A DNA stretch of 64,000 nt from Oligoflexia bacterium. GTDB taxonomy: Bacteria > Bdellovibrionota > Bdellovibrionia > JABDDW01. Below are positions 7,191 through 14,798 of the stretch, piece by piece. A program made the translations under genes and the position numbers. The stretch is taken from the NCBI GenBank assembly GCA_020847095.1, contig JADLCR010000007.1, forward strand, positions 28,034-92,033, given 5' to 3'. Each line of letters opens with the position of its first letter. The first letter of the stretch is position 1. Under the pieces are notes generated by a model. The model worked only from the letters and a program-made list of their open reading frames with translations. It was not told the DNA's origin and searched no databases.

Positions 7191-9152
7191 TTAAACATGA
7201 CTCCAAGGCCCCGTCACTTCACGAGACCGGATTTCTTCGACGAGTTTATTTACGAACTCATCGACTTTTATTCCTTTAATTTCTTTTCCGGATTTAAGCC
7301 TCACTGATACCGTGCCTTCGGCAACCTCGTTATCTCCGGCGATAATCATATAGGGCACTTTTTGAAGTTGAGCTTCTCGGATTTTAAATCCTAATTTTTC
7401 ATTTCTAAAGTCCGATTCAACACGCACACCGTGAGCTTTAAGTTTCGCCTCCAAAATCTTAAGGTACTCTTCTTGAGATTGGGTGATATTGATTAAAACT
7501 GCTTGTACCGGAGCAATCCAAGATGGAAACACGCCCCCACAATGCTCAATATAAACTCCAATAAAGCGTTCAAACGAACCTAAGACGGCCCGATGCAAGA
7601 CTACCGGTTTATGAGGTTTATTGTCCTCTCCGGTGTACTCAAGGTTAAACCTATTGGCCATATTGAAATCACATTGAATCGTTCCCAGTTGCCACTTTCG
7701 GCCTATGGCATCGGTCACCATGATATCCAATTTAGGGCCATAAAACGCCCCATCGCCCGTATTCATTTGATAAGGCAAATGCAACGACTTAAGAGCACTT
7801 TCTAAGGCATGCTCAGCTTTATCCCAAAGTGAATCGTCGCCCAATCTTTTAGGCGGTCTCGTAGAGAAAAATACACTGAACTCAGAAAATCCAAATCGTT
7901 CGTAAACTTCTTTAAGCAAAGACATAAAAGAAACGATCTCGGCTTGAATTTGATCGATGGTACAAAAGATATGAGCGTCATCTTGGCAAAAAGTTCGAAC
8001 GCGAGCCAAACCATGAACCACTCCCGCCCGCTCAAAACGATGAAGTCTTCCAAAGTCAGCCACCCGCCATGGTAAATCGCGGTAAGACCTCAAGCTCGAG
8101 CCAAAAATCAGTGCATGGCAGGGGCAATTCATCGCCTTCACCATTGCAGAACGCTCTTCTTTAACTTCGGCGTCAGCAGGAACCGCAAAATACATGTTTT
8201 CGCGATAGTTGTCATAATGACCAGACGTCTTAAAAGTTTCCGTATCTAAGACTTGAGGCGTGACCACTTCTTCATAACCGTATTCGAAATACAACTCTCG
8301 TAGGTATTTCAAAAGCTCGTTGTATATGGCAGTTCCTTTTGGCAAGAAAAACGGTGAAGCCGGTGCCCAGGGGTGGAACATAAAAAGTCCCAAATCTTTT
8401 CCAAGCCTTCGATGATCGCGTTTCTTAGCTTCCTCCAGTTGCAGGAGATAATCATCGAGCTCTTTTTTACTTGGAAAAGCCGTTCCATAGATTCTCTGCA
8501 ATTGAGGATTTTTTTCGTCGCCGCGCCAATAGGCTCCCGCAATAGACAAAAGCTTAAAGGCTTTTACAAAAGATGTTTTTGGCACGTGAGGGCCGCGGCA
8601 GAGATCAAACCAGTCGCCCTGATGATAAATGCTGACTTCTTTTTCTCCCTGCTTTTTTAGGTCTTCAATGATCTCGACTTTAAAACGCTCACCCATCTTT
8701 TTAAATGTGGCAATCGCCTCATCGACCGGCATAGTCGTCCGCTTAATTTCATAATCAGCGGCAGTGATTTTATGCATTTCTTTTTCCAGCAGATCTAAAT
8801 CTTCTGGGACAAAAGTTCTCGGACTATCAAGGTCATAAAAGAAACCGGTGTCGATTACGGGACCAATGGTGATCTTGACCTCAGGCCATAGCTTTTGAAC
8901 TGCTTGGGCCAAAATATGAGCGGCCGAATGCCTCACCACATCGAGGGCTTCGCGATCCTTGGTCGTAATAATAGTGACATGGGAGTCTTTAGAAATCAGA
9001 GTTCGAATATCAACGACTTCGCCGTCAATTTTTCCTGCTATGGCCGACTTCGCAAGACCGGGCCCAATGGCCGCAGCCAACTCGGCAATCGTGATTGGCG
9101 ACGCAAATTCTTTGACCGACTGATCTGGTAAAGTAACACGAATCTTTGGCAT
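7191..9152 (-). CDS. thrS: Threonine--tRNA ligase
   Basis: This class II synthetase charges tRNA-Thr. From the chosen ATG (MPKIRVTLPDQSV) it is 653 residues. Domains in order: TGS (1-60), the editing domain with the HxxxH motif (HSAAHILAQ, near 90), the catalytic core with MNCPCHALIFGSS and RFERAGVVHGLARVR, and the C-terminal anticodon-binding domain (about 550-650). The track start is a TTG nine codons upstream (9179). I prefer 9152 because it matches the family N-terminus; neither start has a clear Shine-Dalgarno. It heads the translation operon. Confidence 0.97.
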   Translation of the reverse strand: MPKIRVTLPDQSVKEFASPITIAELAAAIGPGLAKSAIAGKIDGEVVDIRTLISKDSHVTIITTKDREALDVVRHSAAHILAQAVQKLWPEVKITIGPVIDTGFFYDLDSPRTFVPEDLDLLEKEMHKITAADYEIKRTTMPVDEAIATFKKMGERFKVEIIEDLKKQGEKEVSIYHQGDWFDLCRGPHVPKTSFVKAFKLLSIAGAYWRGDEKNPQLQRIYGTAFPSKKELDDYLLQLEEAKKRDHRRLGKDLGLFMFHPWAPASPFFLPKGTAIYNELLKYLRELYFEYGYEEVVTPQVLDTETFKTSGHYDNYRENMYFAVPADAEVKEERSAMVKAMNCPCHALIFGSSLRSYRDLPWRVADFGRLHRFERAGVVHGLARVRTFCQDDAHIFCTIDQIQAEIVSFMSLLKEVYERFGFSEFSVFFSTRPPKRLGDDSLWDKAEHALESALKSLHLPYQMNTGDGAFYGPKLDIMVTDAIGRKWQLGTIQCDFNMANRFNLEYTGEDNKPHKPVVLHRAVLGSFERFIGVYIEHCGGVFPSWIAPVQAVLINITQSQEEYLKILEAKLKAHGVRVESDFRNEKLGFKIREAQLQKVPYMIIAGDNEVAEGTVSVRLKSGKEIKGIKVDEFVNKLVEEIRSREVTGPWSHV

Positions 9153-9221
9153 GCTTAATATGAACTGGGCACGGTGCAAGAAATCGGTGAGTTTTCAAAA
9201 TGTAAGAAATGCATTGAGTCA

Positions 9222-9250
9222 AACATGCTCGGAAGTCCTGGAATTGTCAA
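9222..9250 (-). promoter_or_regulatory. Candidate sigma-70 promoter of the thrS-infC operon
   Basis: A perfect -35 TTGACA on the minus strand is followed by 17 bases and CATGTT (a weak -10, 3/6). The predicted leader to the thrS ATG is about 60 bases. No T-box or operator-like tRNA mimic is obvious in it. Confidence 0.45.
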
Positions 9251-9348
9251 GAAAATGAGAGAGCCTTGGCGAAGGCCCATATTTCTGATAGACCCTGAGG
9301 CCGGTTTGGGGACTGTAATAGTTGCATAAAAAGCCATAGGGGGCCTAA

Positions 9349-10482
9349 ATGGATCTTGTTCAGACTCGCAATTCTCAAAATGTCCGGTTACAAACGATAC
9401 CCATGTTGAATTTCAAACGCTGTGACAAAAGACCTCCTGTTCAGTTCACTCCGAACCCAAAGTTTGGGTCGGTATTTGCGCCCCATGCGCTTCGAATTAA
9501 TTTTACGGAAGCTGATCTTGGTCGCACCCTCAATGCGGAGATCATTCCTTTTGAAAGGGAAATGTTCAGCCCGGCCACTATCGCACTCCATTACGGTCAA
9601 AGCGTATTCGAAGGCATGAAAGCTTATCGATTAGCAGACGGTTCGGTGGCCGCTTTCAGAGCGGAGCTTCATGCCGCTCGTTTTATGCGCTCTTGTGCCC
9701 GCATGGCGATGCCCTTGCTGGGAGAAGAGAACTTTCTCACATGCTTAAATGAATACCTTAAATTTGAACAAGAATCGGTTCCCTCAATTCCGGAGCACTC
9801 TTTATATTTGCGTCCGATTCAATTTGGCCGAGACGAAATCGTAAAGGTAGGCCGCAGCAAGCTCTATAGCTTCTATATTTTGGCAACTATTGCGGGTCCC
9901 TATTTTCATAGTGGTAAAAAGCCGGCCCGTGTTTTGGTGAATCGAGAATTTGTGCGCGCCTTTCCGGGCGGTACCGGAGAAATCAAAACCGCAGCCAACT
10001 ACGCCTTAAGTCTTTGGCCTCAAACCTACGCTGAACAATTTCAATGCGACCAAGTTTTGTATCTTGATGCCCTTAATCATGACTCCATCAACGAATTGGG
10101 TGGCATGAACTTTTTTATGGTTAAAGATGGTGCGCTCCATACACCGTCACTTTCAGGAACCATTTTGCGCGGGGTGACGAGAGAGTCCATTCTTCAGATT
10201 GCCCCTAGCTTAGGCATCCCTGTTCACGAATCCGATATCTCGTTTAGCCAAATGATGGGAGATATGGCATCGGGAAAAGTGACTGAAGCCTTTGCTTGCG
10301 GAACCGCCGCCGTCATTCATTCAATCGGAGATATCGTTTATCAGCCCAATTCTCAAACCAAACCGGAAGTATTAAAACTTCAGGAGTCCACTCCAGTTGC
10401 GGACAAACTTTATAAGCAATTGTGCGCGATCCAGAGAGCTGAGATTCCGGCGCCGGGACCATGGCACTTTCGCTTGTCTTAA
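9349..10482 (+). CDS. ilvE: Branched-chain amino acid aminotransferase (class IV, PLP)
   Basis: The product transfers the amino group between branched-chain amino acids and their 2-oxo acids, or a similar pair. Its 377 residues match the longer BCAT type (near 360 residues) rather than the about 310-residue E. coli IlvE. Seen: ALHYGQSVFEGMKAYR, YLRPIQFG, the probable PLP lysine in GTGEIKTAANYA, the DALNHDSINELGGMN stretch, and GTILRGVTRESIL. AGGGGG lies five bases before the ATG, supporting the track start; a second ATG is at 9403. It is transcribed divergently from thrS and overlaps the next gene by 22 bases. Confidence 0.9.
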   Translation: MDLVQTRNSQNVRLQTIPMLNFKRCDKRPPVQFTPNPKFGSVFAPHALRINFTEADLGRTLNAEIIPFEREMFSPATIALHYGQSVFEGMKAYRLADGSVAAFRAELHAARFMRSCARMAMPLLGEENFLTCLNEYLKFEQESVPSIPEHSLYLRPIQFGRDEIVKVGRSKLYSFYILATIAGPYFHSGKKPARVLVNREFVRAFPGGTGEIKTAANYALSLWPQTYAEQFQCDQVLYLDALNHDSINELGGMNFFMVKDGALHTPSLSGTILRGVTRESILQIAPSLGIPVHESDISFSQMMGDMASGKVTEAFACGTAAVIHSIGDIVYQPNSQTKPEVLKLQESTPVADKLYKQLCAIQRAEIPAPGPWHFRLS

Positions 10483-11516
10483 ACTTTGTTTTTGGTTTTT
10501 TTGCGGCAGGCTTTGGATTTTCGCCAAATGAACCCTTCATTGAATTTAAATATGAGGCTAAACCGGGACTTGCGGTCGGCCTAGCAACGCCCTTTTACAA
10601 TTGGAATCCGCGAGCCTTTACTCTCAACGAAATTCAACCAGGTAAGTACTACTTAAAACTTCCCCGCCCTTGGGTTGAAAAGCTCCCCTACAAATTTGTC
10701 GTCAACGGCAAATGGATTCATGACCCGCAAAACCCCATCAATGAACCAGACGGGTTTGGAGGCTTAAACTCGGTCGTGCCCATAGGCTTTAAAAACGATC
10801 CGCTTTTGAGCCGAACGCCCAACACGCCCTCGGTGGCGTCTGAAAAATTTTGGTTTACAGACCTTCAAGCAAAGCCCCGTCTCGTTACCGCGAGTTGGAG
10901 TCCTCCAGTTTTTTCTACCCAAGATTGGTTTGTGATTTATGTAACTGACGGAACTGACTATCGCACTAAAACCGGCATTGAAAATCTCATTGCCAATCTG
11001 AGCTTGGACAGCGGACTTCCACCTATTGCACTTGTCTTCTTGGACCCTATCGATCGATTTAAAGAGTACGGAAATATCACTTCTGAAAATACTTATTTAG
11101 ATTTTCTGAGCGAAGTTGTTGTCGTTCAGATCGAAAGCAAGCTCGGGATTAAAGTGAAAGCAAAGAATCGCGCCATTATGGGAGCCTCACTCGGAGGGCT
11201 TTTCGCCTGGGCAGCGGCCATCCATCGTCCCAAGGTTTTTGGGGCGGTGATTTCGCAATCCGGATCTTTTTGGTATCGCCTATCTGAGGTATTGAAACTC
11301 ACTCAAGAAAGCTCAAAAATTTCTAAAGCGTTTGTCGATGTGGGCCTTTTTGAGGATTTAGAAGGACGCATGTTAAACGGAAATCGCCGTTTGTTAGAAA
11401 TTGTCCGTCAAAGGCCGAATAAAGTGACCTACCATGAGTTCCCGACCGATCATGATTGGCATTCTTGGAGCAACCGACTTCAGTTGGCCCTTAGACTCAT
11501 TGTCAGGAGCGACTAA
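10461..11516 (+). CDS. Esterase of the enterochelin-esterase/alpha-beta hydrolase type
   Basis: The 351-residue product has a hydrophobic N-terminus (MALSLVLNFVFGFFAAGFG), probably a signal sequence. A beta-sandwich resembling the N-terminal domain of enterochelin esterases and glycogen-binding modules follows (about 25-125; 'LPYKFVVNGKWIHDPQNP'). The alpha/beta hydrolase domain has the nucleophile elbow GASLGG and a C-terminal DHDWHSW that supplies the likely catalytic His. Substrate is unknown; siderophore esters or short-chain esters are possible. It overlaps ilvE by 22 bases and the next gene by one base (TAATG), so the four plus-strand genes 9349-12726 look like one operon. Confidence 0.78.
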   Translation: MALSLVLNFVFGFFAAGFGFSPNEPFIEFKYEAKPGLAVGLATPFYNWNPRAFTLNEIQPGKYYLKLPRPWVEKLPYKFVVNGKWIHDPQNPINEPDGFGGLNSVVPIGFKNDPLLSRTPNTPSVASEKFWFTDLQAKPRLVTASWSPPVFSTQDWFVIYVTDGTDYRTKTGIENLIANLSLDSGLPPIALVFLDPIDRFKEYGNITSENTYLDFLSEVVVVQIESKLGIKVKAKNRAIMGASLGGLFAWAAAIHRPKVFGAVISQSGSFWYRLSEVLKLTQESSKISKAFVDVGLFEDLEGRMLNGNRRLLEIVRQRPNKVTYHEFPTDHDWHSWSNRLQLALRLIVRSD

Positions 11517-11980
11517 TGTGGCCGTTTAACAAAGGTCATCCTCGATTCATTTCAGATGCTGATGAAGATGTTTTAGAAGCTTCAGTAAAAGAATTTGAGC
11601 GATTGACGGGCTGTGAGCTTGTTTATTATTTCGCAAGATCCCTAGGTCCAGAGCCGGAAAAGTTTAATGAAGCACTTTTTAGAAAACTCCGATTGCATGA
11701 AGTCGAGCACAATAACGCCATTCTTATTTCTGTAGCCCCGGATTCACGCCAGATTGCAATTCATGTCGGTGAGGGAGTGATAAGAAAAACCAGTGATCCT
11801 AGTTGGCGTCACCTCATACAAAAGATGATTGACCTTTTTAAGGTCGGTAAAAACCTAGAAGGCCTACTGGCTGTTCGGAGCCTCGAAGCGCTATTAGCGC
11901 AAGAGCAACCTGGACATACAAAGATCAGCCCTGAGGACGAAGTCCGAAATCGCCCGATCCGCGAAGGGGAAAACGAGTGA
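11516..11980 (+). CDS. Cytoplasmic TPM-domain protein
   Basis: The 154-residue product has no signal peptide. The TPM (TLP18.3/Psb32/MOLO-1) fold is recognised from 'ASVKEFERLTGCELVYYFARS' and 'RLHEVEHNNAILISVAPDSRQIAIHVGEGV'. It resembles the single-domain TPM proteins often encoded beside a membrane-anchored TPM protein, as here. TPM domains have been linked to phosphatase activity and to photosystem or membrane-protein maintenance, but no function can be assigned. It overlaps its neighbours by one base (esterase) and four bases (next TPM gene). Confidence 0.75.
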   Translation: MWPFNKGHPRFISDADEDVLEASVKEFERLTGCELVYYFARSLGPEPEKFNEALFRKLRLHEVEHNNAILISVAPDSRQIAIHVGEGVIRKTSDPSWRHLIQKMIDLFKVGKNLEGLLAVRSLEALLAQEQPGHTKISPEDEVRNRPIREGENE

Positions 11981-12726
11981 AGGGGTTTTTGATTAGCCAG
12001 ATTATTTTTTTAGGATTGCATGCTACCGCAAGAGATTTGCCGTCGTTTCCTGCTCATCTCATTTTGGATGAAACCGGAACACTTTCATCTCAGCAGATTC
12101 AGTCTGTTAGTCAGCGACTCGACCAAATCTATAAAACCCACTCGATACAATTTGCCGTTGCGTTTTTAAATCAGATGGAAGGTGAAGACATCGAGGGCTT
12201 TGCTAACCGGCTTTTCAGACATTGGAAGCTTGGAGATGCCAAGAAAAACGACGGCCTGCTTCTAGTCGTGGCACCCGATATTCGCCGATTTCGCATCGAA
12301 GTCGGCTACGGACTTGAAGGGACGTTACCTGATGCGCGCATGTCCCAGCTGTCGCGAGAGTACTTAGTCCCCAAATTTAAAGCGGGAGATTATGGCGGTG
12401 GTGTTTTGGATTTTGCGGAGGCCGTTCAGAAATATCTGGATGCCCCAACCCCTGAGGTATTTGAAAATCGTTTTGGAGTTTGGCCGGTCGTCATTGTTTG
12501 GTCTTTATTGCTTAGCTTTTTGGTCTTCGTCGCTTGGGCTAATCGGCGCTTTTCTGCAATGAAATATCGAGGTGGTCGCTGGTCCCGAAGCTGGGATTAT
12601 AGTTCACCTTCGGGCTGGGGCGATCAATCATCTGGCGGCTTTTGGGGCTCTGGAGGCGGTGGATTTGGTGGCCAAAAACCCGGTGGCGGCTCAAGCGGAG
12701 GCGGTGGATTTAGCGGGCGCTGGTAG
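11977..12726 (+). CDS. Membrane-anchored TPM-domain protein (YgcG family)
   Basis: The 249-residue product starts at GTG after AAGGGG. It has a signal peptide (1-18), then a TPM domain (about 25-165; 'PSFPAHLILDETGTLSSQQI', 'NDGLLLVVAPDIRRFRIEVGYGLEGTLPDA'), one transmembrane helix (about 168-188, 'VVIVWSLLLSFLVFVAWA'), and a Gly/Ser-rich tail ending GGGGFSGRW. This is the standard layout of YgcG-type proteins, often linked to membrane quality control. The 3' end overlaps the opposite-strand glycosyltransferase by 17 bases. Confidence 0.85.
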   Translation: MKGFLISQIIFLGLHATARDLPSFPAHLILDETGTLSSQQIQSVSQRLDQIYKTHSIQFAVAFLNQMEGEDIEGFANRLFRHWKLGDAKKNDGLLLVVAPDIRRFRIEVGYGLEGTLPDARMSQLSREYLVPKFKAGDYGGGVLDFAEAVQKYLDAPTPEVFENRFGVWPVVIVWSLLLSFLVFVAWANRRFSAMKYRGGRWSRSWDYSSPSGWGDQSSGGFWGSGGGGFGGQKPGGGSSGGGGFSGRW

Positions 12727-13477
12727 AGTTAAATTTTTCGAGTTCCCAGAGCTTGGCATATTTTAAAAACAAACTTTGAGCAGCACCTAAGGCAATAATA
12801 AACCCCGGTGCCCCATCAAGAAAACCCGCCTTCCAAATATAGCATTCAAAGAATTTCCCAACAGGCTTTAAAATCAGCCGCCAAAGTCGAAACGGTCGAT
12901 TTCGTGAAAACAAATCCCTAGCCCCGAGCGAGCTAAACTCATTATTGGTGTCGATTTGATCTGAAAGATCCCTAAAAACAAAATGTTGAATTTCAGATTT
13001 TGACCGAACGACATGCCCATCGACTTCAACTCGTTCATGAACTTCACCACCAAGCCATCGCGCCTTATTTTTTCTATAAAGCCGCAATTGCCTGTCTGGA
13101 TACCAACCACCGTGGCGAATCCATCTTCCTAAATGAAAGCTCACCCTGGGAAATTCAACGCCATCGACCTCAGCATGGGCCGAAACCCACTGCGAAATTT
13201 CCTTTTGTGCTTCGGGGGATAACGCCTCGTCAGCATCTAAAGACAATACCCATGGCTGGGTGGCAAGATCGTGGGCCATTTGCTTTTGCTTGCGGTAGCC
13301 TAAGAACTTTTGGATGGTCACTCTAGCTCCCAATGATTGAGCTATCGCTATCGTATCATCTTGGCTTTCGCTATCCACGACGATGATTTCTGAGGCCATG
13401 GGCACACTTTCAATACAGCGGCGAAGATTGTGGGCCTCGTTAAGCGTTATGATCACTAGGCTAAGCGGTAGTTTCAT
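12710..13477 (-). CDS. Family 2 glycosyltransferase, LPS-core WaaE/KdtX-like
   Basis: The 255-residue GT-A enzyme has LSLVIITLNEAHNLRRCIESV at the N-terminus (nucleotide-sugar binding), VDSESQDDT, and SLDADEALS carrying the metal-binding acidic motif. The later part ('RLYRKNKARWLGGEVHERV') matches the WaaE/KdtX group, which adds beta-glucose to a core heptose in enterobacteria. The exact sugar cannot be told. The C-terminus has hydrophobic stretches suggesting membrane association. It stands alone on the minus strand and converges on the TPM gene. Confidence 0.82.
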   Translation of the reverse strand: MKLPLSLVIITLNEAHNLRRCIESVPMASEIIVVDSESQDDTIAIAQSLGARVTIQKFLGYRKQKQMAHDLATQPWVLSLDADEALSPEAQKEISQWVSAHAEVDGVEFPRVSFHLGRWIRHGGWYPDRQLRLYRKNKARWLGGEVHERVEVDGHVVRSKSEIQHFVFRDLSDQIDTNNEFSSLGARDLFSRNRPFRLWRLILKPVGKFFECYIWKAGFLDGAPGFIIALGAAQSLFLKYAKLWELEKFNSTSAR

Positions 13478-13487
13478 TGCCTAAGGA

Positions 13488-13517
13488 TTGACATAAACGA
13501 GGTAGAACATCTAGAGT
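13488..13517 (+). promoter_or_regulatory. Candidate sigma-70 promoter for the outer-membrane protein gene
   Basis: TTGACA is followed by 18 bases and TAGAGT. The predicted transcription start falls within about one base of the ATG at 13525, and no Shine-Dalgarno precedes that ATG, so the mRNA might be leaderless. Alternatively the real promoter lies further upstream. Confidence 0.35.
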
Positions 13518-13524
13518 TTTATTG

Positions 13525-14112
13525 ATGCTTAAGAGAGCGACCTTATTATTGGTATTCGTGACGAGCCCGGCCTGGGCACGCTATTCGGTCTTTGATACAT
13601 CGGATATCGTTACTAAAAACAAATTCACCTCCGAAATTCAAGTCTTCACCGGAGACAAAGTCGGCGCTCAGTTTCTCGGCCATCTTGACACACCAAATTC
13701 CGATGACACTCAGTTTCGATGGGAATTCGGCGGCGGATATCAAGGACTGGAAGGCGGCATTTTCTTTAAATGGTCGCCGGTCCCCGATCATGAAAATCAA
13801 GTTGGATTTTCTTTAGCCACCGGTATCAGCTACGCCAACAAAGACAATCGGTCTTCTTTGGCCCTTCGTGCGGTTCCGGTCGTAAGCAAAGCGTTTATAA
13901 CTGATTCGTGGGGAAGATGGACCCCTTATTTTTCATTCCCATTTGGGGTTTCATTTAACGAAAGTAAGACAGAGTATCCGCTTCACTTAGCTCTTGGAAC
14001 GCAATGGGGTGATGAGCACAACGAAAATTGGGCGCTCATTTTTGAAAGCGGATTTAACATGAATTCCATATCACCATACGTATCTGGCGGATTTGCCCTC
14101 TCGTTTGACTGA
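13525..14112 (+). CDS. Secreted, probably outer-membrane beta-barrel protein
   Basis: The 195-residue product has a signal peptide (MLKRATLLLVFVTSPAWA, cleavage after AWA). The mature part alternates polar and aromatic residues in short strands ('QFRWEFGGGYQGLEGGIFFKW', 'SPYVSGGFALSFD'). This suggests an 8-stranded barrel of about 175 residues with an aromatic residue near the C-terminus. I do not recognise the family. The track start is a TTG one codon earlier; ATG is preferred. The last 130 bases overlap the gene on the other strand. Confidence 0.7.
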   Translation: MLKRATLLLVFVTSPAWARYSVFDTSDIVTKNKFTSEIQVFTGDKVGAQFLGHLDTPNSDDTQFRWEFGGGYQGLEGGIFFKWSPVPDHENQVGFSLATGISYANKDNRSSLALRAVPVVSKAFITDSWGRWTPYFSFPFGVSFNESKTEYPLHLALGTQWGDEHNENWALIFESGFNMNSISPYVSGGFALSFD

Positions 14113-14699
14113 GCAAAATATAGGGCCGGAGCAAAACCAAAAATAAAAAGCAACCTTGGGTCAATCGTAGCCGCAATAACGGAGCTCACCTTAATATCAA
14201 GATTCAAAAAGCCATTGCCAAATGGATCGTGATAATCACCCGCAAATCCACCCTGTCCGTCATGAATGAGAATCATTGGAATCGGATATTTAAAGATCCA
14301 TGAACCGTAAATATTTGATTGAATCAGAAAATCGAGTTTACCAAAGCGGCCTGACATCGAAATCAATCGGTCTTGACCTTGAGTTTCGCTGGTTATTTGA
14401 AGACTAACGCCTAGGCCTCCAAGCAAGCCCGTGCAAAGCGAATCATAGACCCCGCCAACGCAATTCATTTGGGTTTGGCCGCGACCTCCCGCAAATCCTT
14501 CAAACCTGGTCTTATCGAACTCAAGGTAAACTTGTTCTCTTCCCCAAAACGTGTGTCCAAAGGCCTTCTGAGGCCTAATTTGGACAACAGCGCCCTGACT
14601 GTGTGTAAGGCCCATAATTCTTGATTGGATGCTTTGAGCTTGAACTAATGAGCAAAGCATCATGACAGTGATTGAGGTCGCAGCCTCTTTTAAGAACAT
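13983..14699 (-). CDS. Secreted protein of unknown function, 3' end antisense to its neighbour
   Basis: From the ATG at 14699 the 238-residue product has a signal peptide (MFLKEAATSITVMMLCSLVQAQS). The track start at 14762 would add 21 residues and run into the dnaK terminator, so it is rejected. The body is rich in Gly and aromatic residues ('FEGFAGGRGQTQMNCVGG', 'LLFIFGFAPALYFAQ') and may be a small beta-barrel. The last 44 codons lie antisense to the 13525-14112 gene and have a different, Cys/Pro-richer composition. They may be an extension gained by loss of a stop after '...ALYF'. Confidence 0.6.
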   Translation of the reverse strand: MFLKEAATSITVMMLCSLVQAQSIQSRIMGLTHSQGAVVQIRPQKAFGHTFWGREQVYLEFDKTRFEGFAGGRGQTQMNCVGGVYDSLCTGLLGGLGVSLQITSETQGQDRLISMSGRFGKLDFLIQSNIYGSWIFKYPIPMILIHDGQGGFAGDYHDPFGNGFLNLDIKVSSVIAATIDPRLLFIFGFAPALYFAQSNERANPPDTYGDMEFMLNPLSKMSAQFSLCSSPHCVPRAK

Positions 14700-14710
14700 A
14701 TAATTAGCAT

Positions 14711-14738
14711 GACTGTTGACGAGGAGCGCACAACAGTC
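14711..14738. repeat. 8-bp palindrome in the dnaK/secreted-protein gap
   Basis: gactgttg (14711-14718) and caacagtc (14731-14738) are exact inverted copies 12 bases apart. They lie just upstream of the secreted-protein gene and downstream of the dnaK terminator, so this could be an operator or a hairpin in that gene's leader. Confidence 0.35.
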
Positions 14739-14745
14739 CCAAAGC

Positions 14746-14776
14746 AAAAACCCGACCGTCAATAGGTCGGGTTTTT
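14746..14776 (-). terminator. Rho-independent terminator of dnaK
   Basis: aaaaacccgacc and ggtcgggttttt form a 12-bp stem with a 7-base loop, and the U run belongs to the stem end on both strands. It begins 23 bases after the dnaK stop. The A/T symmetry makes it usable in both directions. Confidence 0.85.
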
Positions 14777-14798
14777 AGTTTAAACCTAGGCTTTTGTC

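Noticed and set aside
9155-9337. 60-codon minus-strand ORF before thrS, as a possible leader peptide
   Set aside because: It overlaps the thrS start and spans the likely promoter, has no run of Thr codons and no Shine-Dalgarno.
9153-9348. T-box or tRNA-mimic operator in the thrS leader
   Set aside because: The predicted leader is only about 60 bases and shows no T-box sequence or specifier-loop structure.
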